A stretch of DNA of 64,000 bases from an uncultured Desulfobacter sp. (lineage in GTDB: Bacteria > Desulfobacterota > Desulfobacteria > Desulfobacterales > Desulfobacteraceae): NCBI RefSeq assembly GCF_963666675.1, contig NZ_OY762929.1:1240001-1304000 (forward strand), read 5' to 3'. The notes under the pieces are model-generated. The model was given only the letters and a program-made list of their open reading frames with translations. It made no database searches and had not been told where the DNA came from. The translations under genes and the position numbers were made by a program. This document shows, piece by piece, positions 17,376 through 25,700 of the stretch. Each line of letters opens with the position of its first letter. Positions within the stretch are counted from its first letter, which is position 1.

Positions 17376-18416
17376 TTAGGTTGGCCGATGGCCGTTATTC
17401 AGATGTTTCATATACCAGATGGATGCCATATCAAGGCCCGCTTCAACCGAGTACTGCGGGCAGTACCCCAAAAGATTTTTGGCTTTAGATATATCTGCCA
17501 TGGAGTGGCGAACATCTCCGGGTCTGAACTCTCTGTAATCTGCAGTTATCTCGGTTCGGTCCGGCAGCGTTTCGGCCACTCGGTCACGGATCAATGAAAA
17601 CAGTTGATTTAGCGTTGTACGCTGTCCAAATGCAACATTGTATACCTGATCTGCGGCATCATCATCGGCCGTTGCAGCCAGGAGATTGGCCTGGACGCAA
17701 TTATCAATGAAACAAAAATCCCGGCTGGTTTCTCCGTCACCGTTTATATAAACTTTATTTTGACGGATCAAGGCACCAAACCATAATGGGATTACGGCTG
17801 CATAGGCCCCGTTGGGATCCTGGCGGCGGCCAAATACATTGAAATACCGCAATCCAATACTTTTAAATCCGTATGTTGAGGCAAACACCCGGGCGTAAAG
17901 TTCATTGACCAGCTTTGTTACGGCATAGGGAGAAAGGGGGTTGCCGATATTTTCCTCTTGTTTGGGAAGTGTAGGATGATCACCATAGGTGGAGCTCGAT
18001 GCCGCATATACAAACCGTTTTACGTCGGCATCCCGGGCTGCGGTCAGCATATTCAAAAAGCCGGTAATGTTATTTTCATTGGTGGTCAGAGGATCGGCAA
18101 CGGAACGGGGAACCGAACCCAACGCCGCCTGGTGAAGCACATAATCCTGGCCTCTGCAGACAGTCCGGCAGGTGTCGGCATTGGTGATATCCCCTTCGAT
18201 AAAGGAGAATTTCTGCCATTCCTCCGAAGTCACCGCCTCTTTGACCTGGTCTAAATTATGCTGAAATCCTGTGGAAAAATTATCCAGTCCGGTTACGGTC
18301 TGTCCAAGATTAAGCAGGGTTTCCAGAAGATTGGAGCCGATGAATCCGGCGCATCCGGTAATGAGCCAGGATTTTGGATTATTTTTTAATTCTTGCTGAA
18401 TTGATGTGAAACGCAT
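17376..18416 (-). CDS. tviC: UDP-N-acetylglucosamine 4-epimerase (WbpP/TviC type)
   Basis: Extended short-chain dehydrogenase of 346 residues. The NAD-binding motif GCAGFIGSN lies at about 20-28 and the catalytic YxxxK in SPYAVTK near 165, with SSSTYG before it. The N-terminal extension (FTSIQQELKNNPKSWLITG) is typical of the WbpP/VipB group, which interconverts UDP-GlcNAc(A) and UDP-GalNAc(A). With the dehydrogenase at 2165-3454 it would provide UDP-GalNAcA. It lies between the CAAX-like protease gene and the TIGR03790-like gene on the same strand. Confidence 0.87.
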   Translation of the reverse strand: MRFTSIQQELKNNPKSWLITGCAGFIGSNLLETLLNLGQTVTGLDNFSTGFQHNLDQVKEAVTSEEWQKFSFIEGDITNADTCRTVCRGQDYVLHQAALGSVPRSVADPLTTNENNITGFLNMLTAARDADVKRFVYAASSSTYGDHPTLPKQEENIGNPLSPYAVTKLVNELYARVFASTYGFKSIGLRYFNVFGRRQDPNGAYAAVIPLWFGALIRQNKVYINGDGETSRDFCFIDNCVQANLLAATADDDAADQVYNVAFGQRTTLNQLFSLIRDRVAETLPDRTEITADYREFRPGDVRHSMADISKAKNLLGYCPQYSVEAGLDMASIWYMKHLNNGHRPT

Positions 18417-18467
18417 ATGTGTCCTTGGTGTTTAATGTATGTAGAATGTAACGGCCGGCCTCAGATT

Positions 18468-19163
18468 TTACCACAATTCCCAGCGCCCGAAGTAATAAAC
18501 ATAAAGCGCCAACCCGATGTTGGTTGTCCCGTGGGCAACAATGCAGGAAATCAGGTCCTTTCTAAATATCCACAAAAGGGTCATGAGCACTCCGTAGGCA
18601 ATGGATGCGGGCCATTCACCAACCAGATGGCCGGCTGCAAAAACAGCCGTTGAAATCACAATGGCGTAAACGGTCCACTGGCCCGGTGCCACATCAAAAA
18701 TGCTGCGCTCATCCAGTGCCGTGGAAAACGGATATGGCGTTTTTTGCCTGCGCAAAAGATCCCATTGCAGTGCAACGCGAAAGACAAATCCTCGCATGAA
18801 CAACTCTTCAAAGACAGGTACCACAAAACCGGCCGTTAGAAGCCTCAGGAAGAATCCCTGATCAGACCAGGGTGCGCCATCTTCCGGAGTTGTAAAAGGC
18901 GCATATAATCCGCACCAGACCACCAGTCCAATGAGCCCGACGATGATTCCCCAAAAACAGGATACCCATTTATTTTTAGGTCCGGTTAACGGAACGTACC
19001 ACTTCCAGGCCCAAATCAAAAGTCCGGGCACAATGAGCAGCTTCATTATGTATATGATCTCTTCGGGCAACTTATCATGAAGAACGGATGAAAGTGCCAC
19101 ATAAGCAAAATACGGTGCTGCATAGGGTATCAGCAGATCCATATTTTTCCATTTTCTACTCAC
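18468..19163 (-). CDS. CPBP (CAAX-like) intramembrane protease of the exosortase locus
   Basis: A 231-residue membrane protein with about six helices and the Abi/CPBP motifs: E119-E120 with R124 in FEELFMRGF, a histidine in AGHLVGEW near 175 and another in VAHGTTN near 213. These are the metalloprotease residues of the family (TIGR03008-like when beside exosortases). It may process a sorted protein or lipoprotein; the substrate is not known. GTG start with AAGGA upstream. It lies 18 bp after the ATPase gene. Confidence 0.82.
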   Translation of the reverse strand: MSRKWKNMDLLIPYAAPYFAYVALSSVLHDKLPEEIIYIMKLLIVPGLLIWAWKWYVPLTGPKNKWVSCFWGIIVGLIGLVVWCGLYAPFTTPEDGAPWSDQGFFLRLLTAGFVVPVFEELFMRGFVFRVALQWDLLRRQKTPYPFSTALDERSIFDVAPGQWTVYAIVISTAVFAAGHLVGEWPASIAYGVLMTLLWIFRKDLISCIVAHGTTNIGLALYVYYFGRWELW

Positions 19164-19181
19164 GGGTATTCCTTTTTTATG

Positions 19182-20828
19182 TTAATTAATTATCTCTATT
19201 TCAACCCTGCGGTTCATCATGCGCCCCCATACCGTATCATTGCTTTCAATGGGGTCCTGGGCGCCTCGGCCCTGGATTCTCATCTGGTAGTTTTTGACCC
19301 CCATTCCCAGAAGAAAGCTTTTGACGATATTGGCCCGGAATTCGGATAGTTTCACATTGTAGGTACCATTTTCCATGGCATCGGTGTATCCGGTAATCAA
19401 AATTTTTGAATTTTGATGGGCAACCAGGGATTTTGAAAGTGCTTCAAGCTTTTTCAGGTCTTTTTCAATGATGGCGTCGCCGTTATATTTAAACCGGACT
19501 GTAATCCTCTCTTCCGGGAGTGGGGGAGGGAGATTTTTTTGCCCTGATGATATATCCGTTTCCGGAGGTTTAATGGCAAACATAAGCTCGCCTGGATTTT
19601 GAGAGCGTCCCTGAATTTTTTTTTCAGCGTCAGGCTCACTATTGGACGGGTTATCTGTTTCCGGAGGCTTGGGATTTTGAACTCCGATCCGATTTCCCGG
19701 CTGGATTGTTTGCCCCGTGTTTTGTTCTGTTGGGATATCCTGGCTTCGATTAAAAGATTGTTTTACCTGGGAAAGTGTGGAGACAAAATGGTCCGGAAAC
19801 ATAAAGTACCAGGCGAAAAGAAAAAAGAATACTAAAATGACCAGTTTGTCCCATGAGATCAGTTTGTTTTCCGGTTGTTGAACCGGCGGACCCTGGGGCC
19901 GCGGGTGCTGCACCGGTGAATTGGAAACAAACGTTTTAGATGACAACTCTCTGGGGGCATTGTTTTGATTTCGCGGGTACTCACTTGTTTCAAACAGCGT
20001 ATTTAAGTCGCGATTGTCTACATGGGCCGGAATTTTCAGCTCTTTTGCACATTCATTTACAATTTTTGCATCAATGAGTCGTTGTTCTTTGACAAATCCG
20101 GACAACAGGGCATGATCGCATAAAATATTGATGCGCCTTGGAAATCCGCCTGAATATAGAAAAATTTCCTGGACCGCATCCCAGTCAAATATCTGCTCCT
20201 GGGTGCCTGCAACCTTGAGCCGGTGGCGGATGTATGCATCCACCTCTTCCGGGGTCAAGGGGTCCAGATTGAAGTTGAGGGTCATTCGCTGGAGAACGGC
20301 CCGGTTCTGGGGTCTGTTTAAAATTTCATTGAATTCGTTTTGCCCGATGAAAAAAATATTGATCAGTTTTGCATCGGGTTTTTCTATATTTGACAGCAGG
20401 CGGATCTCTTCAAGCATTTCCTGGGTGAGCAGTTGGGCCTCGTCAATGATCAGCAGGACCTTTTTATTTTTTTCACTGGCGCTGAGCAAGAAATTTTTAA
20501 AATGGGCCAGAAAGGCACCCTTGGATGTAAACTCTTTGTCTATGCCGAAGGATGCGGCAATATAATTGAAAAAATCAAGTTTGATCAGGCTTGGGTCCGG
20601 CACGGATGTGTAGATAATGTCCTGTTCCAGGCTCTGAATCAATGCATTGATCAGGGAGGTCTTGCCTGTGCCCACATCCCCGGTTAAAAGCAGGAAACCC
20701 TTGTTGTCAAGAATACCGTATTTAAGTGTGGCAAGGGCTTCCTGGTGCTTTTCCCCGAACCACATGAATGCCGGATCACAGCTGATTTTAAAGGGGGATA
20801 ACGTAAGGTTGTAAAATTCTTTGTACAT
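19182..20828 (-). CDS. XrtA-associated ExeA-like ATPase fused to an OmpA domain
   Basis: A 548-residue two-part protein. Residues 1 to about 270 form an ExeA/TIGR03015-type AAA ATPase: Walker A GDVGTGKT at 50-57, Walker B LLIIDEAQ near 122-129, and a following sensor/arginine region. One transmembrane helix lies near 325-343. After a Pro/Gln-rich linker, residues 440-548 form an OmpA-like peptidoglycan-binding domain with TGYTDAMENGTYN and LSEFRA motifs. The ATPase is thus cytoplasmic and tied through the membrane to the cell wall. Most relatives stop after the ATPase or a short tail, so the OmpA fusion is notable. Confidence 0.85.
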   Translation of the reverse strand: MYKEFYNLTLSPFKISCDPAFMWFGEKHQEALATLKYGILDNKGFLLLTGDVGTGKTSLINALIQSLEQDIIYTSVPDPSLIKLDFFNYIAASFGIDKEFTSKGAFLAHFKNFLLSASEKNKKVLLIIDEAQLLTQEMLEEIRLLSNIEKPDAKLINIFFIGQNEFNEILNRPQNRAVLQRMTLNFNLDPLTPEEVDAYIRHRLKVAGTQEQIFDWDAVQEIFLYSGGFPRRINILCDHALLSGFVKEQRLIDAKIVNECAKELKIPAHVDNRDLNTLFETSEYPRNQNNAPRELSSKTFVSNSPVQHPRPQGPPVQQPENKLISWDKLVILVFFFLFAWYFMFPDHFVSTLSQVKQSFNRSQDIPTEQNTGQTIQPGNRIGVQNPKPPETDNPSNSEPDAEKKIQGRSQNPGELMFAIKPPETDISSGQKNLPPPLPEERITVRFKYNGDAIIEKDLKKLEALSKSLVAHQNSKILITGYTDAMENGTYNVKLSEFRANIVKSFLLGMGVKNYQMRIQGRGAQDPIESNDTVWGRMMNRRVEIEIIN

Positions 20829-21998
20829 TTATAAATTATGGAGATATTCCATATCCCTGGTTTGGGTTTGTTTGGTTCCGATTACCACCACCTCGGTTTT
20901 GTTGGGGTGGTTCATGAAATACAGCCTGCCGTTATAGGCAAACAATACTTCAAAACTGGTGGCTTTATGTTTTTTACCTGAAAATACCTTGCGTTTCACA
21001 ATCACAGATCCCGGGTCCCGATCCAGCTGGTGAATTGTCTCTTCGGCCTTGATCTGCTGCTCTTCATTCAGGTTGAGGAATCCGTTTAAGGCTTTTCTGC
21101 TCATTTCAACATTTTTGTACAAGGCTTTGAAGCGTTTGGACGTAAAATTATACTCAACCCGCTTGGATTTTCCCGGGCTTTTCCTGCGTTCATACTTTTC
21201 AAGGTTTGATTTGAGTTCATTGATTTCAACATCCCGCCGTTCTTTTAATTTAATATAGGTGTTGAGTTGATCTTCAAGCCCGATGATCTCGTTGAACATT
21301 TCATCTTCGTTTATCTTCGCCTTTTTTTGCTCCGATTGGTATTTTGTATCTAATTGTTTTATATTTTTAAACAATTCCACCCGTTCCCGCTTCAGCTCTT
21401 CTTCCAGCTGCTCATGACGCATTTCATTTTTTTTCAAATTCTGTTTTAAATCCTGGATCAAGGCATTATTAGCATCCCTTTCCTGTTTAGCCTGCTTGCT
21501 GCCCCGCCGGTAAAATACAAAAAAGATTAAAAGTGAAATGCCTGAGTAAAGGGCGAATATAAGGTTCGCAAGAAAGGAACCATGATCCAGATGCAGGATG
21601 GTACGGACCTTGAGTCCGGAATTAAGAATCGCAAAGTTTTTGTCTGCAACCGCCTGGGCATCGTAATAGCCCAGAGAATCTTCCTGGAATTCGTCCGTCC
21701 CCACATAAGTTGGATAAATAATTTTCCCCCGGCCTTCTGTTACCTGCACTTCCAAGTCAAGTTTGACCAGCCGGATCAGGGTGTCCCCGTTTAAAATGGC
21801 CTGGATGTTTTTTGCGATCCGGTCTTCAATGCGTACTGATCCGTTTAGAAGTTCATTGGAATTTCCAATGAACTCATTCTCTATTTTTAAACGGTATTTT
21901 TTTTCCAGATAATCATGGCAGCCGGCAAGGGTAACCGTATACAAAACCGGGGTGATGACCAGGCAGAATATAACAACTTTAAATGGAAAATGCTTCAT
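20829..21998 (-). CDS. Membrane coiled-coil protein with RelE-like C-terminus
   Basis: A 389-residue protein not recognised as a whole. Seen: membrane helix at 6-26, an extracytoplasmic domain of about 120 residues, a second helix at about 150-170, a long charged coiled coil (175-275), and a C-terminal module (about 285-389). The end of that module (FEVLFAYNGRLYFM, then VVVIGTKQTQTRDMEYL) resembles the RelE/ParE toxin fold. It abuts the ATPase gene with no spacer, so the two are co-translated. The topology suggests a sensor or anchor for the exosortase machinery; the RelE resemblance is by eye only. Confidence 0.55.
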   Translation of the reverse strand: MKHFPFKVVIFCLVITPVLYTVTLAGCHDYLEKKYRLKIENEFIGNSNELLNGSVRIEDRIAKNIQAILNGDTLIRLVKLDLEVQVTEGRGKIIYPTYVGTDEFQEDSLGYYDAQAVADKNFAILNSGLKVRTILHLDHGSFLANLIFALYSGISLLIFFVFYRRGSKQAKQERDANNALIQDLKQNLKKNEMRHEQLEEELKRERVELFKNIKQLDTKYQSEQKKAKINEDEMFNEIIGLEDQLNTYIKLKERRDVEINELKSNLEKYERRKSPGKSKRVEYNFTSKRFKALYKNVEMSRKALNGFLNLNEEQQIKAEETIHQLDRDPGSVIVKRKVFSGKKHKATSFEVLFAYNGRLYFMNHPNKTEVVVIGTKQTQTRDMEYLHNL

Positions 21999-22036
21999 AA
22001 TGTCAAGATAAACTGCCTTGCTGCATCAGGTAATGA

Positions 22037-22609
22037 TCAACGGTCAGCCGAAGGAATGGTTATGTCGTAGTAGCCGCCTTTGCTATCTGCCTTGTTAAAC
22101 GCTACGTTGGCACCCAAACTGTTTTTTATGCGAAAAAAGTCAGGTCCTAAATCCGACGGGTTTGAGACCGATTCAGAGTCCCGGTAAATAATGCACAAGT
22201 GATCCTGGACAAGTGATGCATTGATATAAATAAGCGGTTTTGAGTTGGCGGTCAGGGAGCTTAAAATTAATTTTTCAAACAAAGAGAAAACCGGGTCAAA
22301 ATCACAAAGAAAAGGATTGTCGTCAGATTTGTCAAAGGATAGATGCAGCCGTTCATCCTTAAACCGTTTTTCAAGCTGCTTGAACAGATGTTCAACGTCA
22401 AGTATGTCGGGTTGAAACGGTTCTCTGGTTTCACCGTAAAGCGCCTCTATCATATCTGTTTCGAAATCCTGGAGTTTGGCACTTAATTCATCCGGTATTC
22501 TCATAATGTCCGTGTTTTTTTTATCCAGAGAGCCCACGATCAAAACACCCTGCTGCTCTTTTATCCAGATTCCGTTTTTGAATATTTCGGTCTCTTTATT
22601 AGTGCCCAT
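22037..22609 (-). CDS. Conserved hypothetical protein upstream of the exosortase-ATPase genes
   Basis: A 190-residue soluble protein with no signal peptide. The second half (from about residue 95) has a segment PVFSLFEKLILSSLTANSKP and an ending DFFRIKNSLGANVAFNKAD...GGYYDITIP. This vaguely follows the order of a histidine-kinase ATPase fold (N-box helix, then a G-rich end), but the key N and G boxes are not intact. It is transcribed with the membrane coiled-coil gene 38 bp downstream. Function not recognised. Confidence 0.5.
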   Translation of the reverse strand: MGTNKETEIFKNGIWIKEQQGVLIVGSLDKKNTDIMRIPDELSAKLQDFETDMIEALYGETREPFQPDILDVEHLFKQLEKRFKDERLHLSFDKSDDNPFLCDFDPVFSLFEKLILSSLTANSKPLIYINASLVQDHLCIIYRDSESVSNPSDLGPDFFRIKNSLGANVAFNKADSKGGYYDITIPSADR

Positions 22610-22714
22610 ATTTTTCTCCGTCCATTTGTTGATAAGTTTATGTAAGGATTCAAATCTGGAAACGATTGGTTTAGAGTACCTTCATCACCGGAAAATCGCA
22701 AGGTATTTTGGCTG

Positions 22715-25700
22715 TTATCCGGGGCACCCCTTTTGGGGAAAATGAAAAACTGCATTTCGCCTTCGGCAATGGGTCAGTAACTGTTTGAAGCAGCAATGCC
22801 GGGCCAGCAGGGCATCCGAATCGGGAATGACCGAGAAAAAAGCCTGGCTGCCGATAATGATCAGTTTTTTCCCGGCCCGGGTCATGGCCACATTGAGGCG
22901 GTTGGGGCTGTTTAAAAAATCGCTTGCCATGTGATCCGGGTCCGAGGCGGTGAGCCCGAAAAGGATGACGTCCCGTTCGGCACCCTGGATTCGCTCTACT
23001 GTGTCCACAATGGGGAGTTGGGTCGTGGCGTGATGGTTTGACATGATTCCTTCCAGCCTTTGGCGGATGGCGTTGTTCTGTGCCCGATGGGGGGTGATGA
23101 TGGCCATTTGGTCCGGGGAGAGGCTGTGACCCAGGATCAGGCGGCCGGCCAGGGCGGCCATGAGATCGGCTTCCATATCCGATTGCTGGGTGCAGCCCTG
23201 ATGATCCGTTAAAACCAGCGTAACAGGCTGTTCCGGATTCAGGATGTCGATGAGTACCGGATCATTGCCTGTTGGCGTATATGTTTGGTCCAGGTCATCC
23301 AGACAAAGCCGTGCGTTTTCAACCGAAGGGGCCGGGTAAAGTCGGCTGTGGTACCAGGTTTTGGATGGAAATTCACAGATCTCTTTGTTCATCCGGTAGG
23401 TGGTGTCCAGAGTGGCCTGACACGCTTCAGGATACAAGGCCTGGATGTTTTCAAGAATGGAGTTGTTCAACTGCAGCCCGGTTTCTTTGTCATCCGGATC
23501 ATGGGGATCATAATTGCCCATGACAATGGGCGGCAGCTGGTGGACATCGCCCAGAAACAAGAAGTTTCCTTTGGCGTAGACGAGACTGAGCAGGGCTTGG
23601 GGTACCGTAACCTGTGAGGCCTCATCAAAAATAATCCAGTCCAGGGCCAGGGGGAAGCCTTTGTCTTTGCTGTTGAACAGGGAATAAAATCCGTATCCGG
23701 TGGCGCCTAAAATCAGCCAGGACCGTGTAGGTAGATCCCGGGCGTCTTTTGTATATTCTAGCTTCATGGCGGCATTGGGATCGGGTGTCTCGGATTCCGG
23801 GGTGTTATCCTCCCCCCATTTCACGCAGTGGCCCGGAAAACCATCCGGGAGGTATTGATTCGCCAATTGGGCCACTTTTTTCAAGACCGTGTCAATGGCC
23901 TGGTGGGTCAGGGCGCTGATGCCGATGCGCAGGGGCGTTCCGGCTTCATGGGCTTCAAGGATCAGGGCGATGATGATCCAGCCGAGCAGGTGGGTTTTTC
24001 CCGTGCCAGGCGGGCCCTGGATCATGGCGGTGCGCTGTTGGAATGGGAGTTTTAGAGCCTGCTGCTGGGAGCGGTTGAGGCCGTGATTGTCCCGGGCCAG
24101 CCATCTTTCCACCCAGGCTGTTGATGCCGAGGGTTGCCTTTCCAGGGCAGTTCCTGCCAGAAGTTGCTGTAGATGGAGGTATTTGCTGTTGGAAAATACA
24201 GTCTGGGCCGCGTGGAGCAGCTTTTCCCGGTTCCAGTCATCCATATCTTCTTCAAGGGAGTAGAGCAATGATTTATTAAGCGTCATTCTGCCGGATCGGG
24301 AAATCAGCCCGATATTACCTGCGCCCATATCATGTTCAGCCATGATCACGGGAAAGCCGTTCTGCAGGTCCGCCATGCCGTGGGGCACAAGTTTGAGAAA
24401 ATCCCCCCGGCGGAATTTGGCCGGCAGGGTCTGGTCCGTGGGGGTGAAACTATGGATAAATCGGCCGGTGCTGTCCAGGCGGGTTCGCTGAAATTTCAGG
24501 TATCCCAGGGATCTGAACCGCAGCATCCGCTCTTCTAAGGGCTGTTCCTGGAGCATCATGATGTCGGCCGTTTTCCGGCGTTCTTCTTCCTGGATAAACG
24601 TAGAATAAGGCAATGCTTTTTTATTTCCATTGCTGCTTGACGGCCATTCCTTGATCCATTGGCTGTCCAGTTGAGATACGGCGCATTGATACAGCGCTAC
24701 CATAAGCCCAAGCCGTTTTTGTACCTCGGCTGCAGCCTGACCTATATCACTGATGAAGCCGTTGTCGTGGTGAAACAGGGATGGTGGTGATGCAGGCTCG
24801 GTTTGGCAGTTGAAGATGCGGCCCAGGGTGTACAGGGACGCTGCGCCCGGTGCGGGCATATAAAAATGGGTGGTCAAGACCTGGTGTATATCTGTCCAGG
24901 GGGCGGGTTGGGATTGTCTGAGAAGTTCCCCGGATTGTCCAGGCGCCTCCTTAAACCATTGATCCAGGGTCGCAGGTGTCTGGGAACCAAGATGGAAGAG
25001 ATGAGGTCCCTGGCCTGCATCAATACTCCGGTCCCACAATTGCCTCAAGTTCCTTAAAAAGGATTGCTGGACTGCTTGACGTTCGTTTTCTGTTTCCATG
25101 GTCCATACCTTGGATTCAACGGTTGTCCGGCGGTCAGTATCCAAAACCAGCCACCCCAGGACCCGGGGCCGTCCGTCCAGGGGATCTTTTTCCAGGTGGA
25201 TAAATATGAGCCTGGACAAATTGGCCGGAAATCGATGGGTCTTTTTTGTGTGGCAGCGGATGTGACCGTTTACAAAGGCATCACACCATCCAATGAGTTT
25301 TTTCTGCTGCCCAGGCGAGAGGAGGTTGGTCTCTTTTTTAAAGGCACCGTGGAGCTGTTCAAATGTGTCGCAGCTCAGTTGCTGGAGAGCCGCCAGTTCG
25401 CCTTTGGTTAATTGGGGCAGCAAGCGTATATCTTCATGGGTCAGGGCCTGGTGGTAGCAGCCGGGAAATCCCGAGCAGCTGGTGCACGGGCTTTGAAGCC
25501 TGTACTCGGCGTGGGCAGGCAGGCCGGAAAGCACATGGCCAAGGTGAATCAGAAGGGTGGGCAGGGTTGCAAGGTATGGGGTTAAATCGAATTCATGGAT
25601 CTGGTATTGATCTGTTTCCCCGGCTTCGTCTAAAAGCGGTGGGGTAATAATGAACCCTTTGCCGGAGACCCGGGCCGGCAGCTTGTAGTGATCTATAAGC

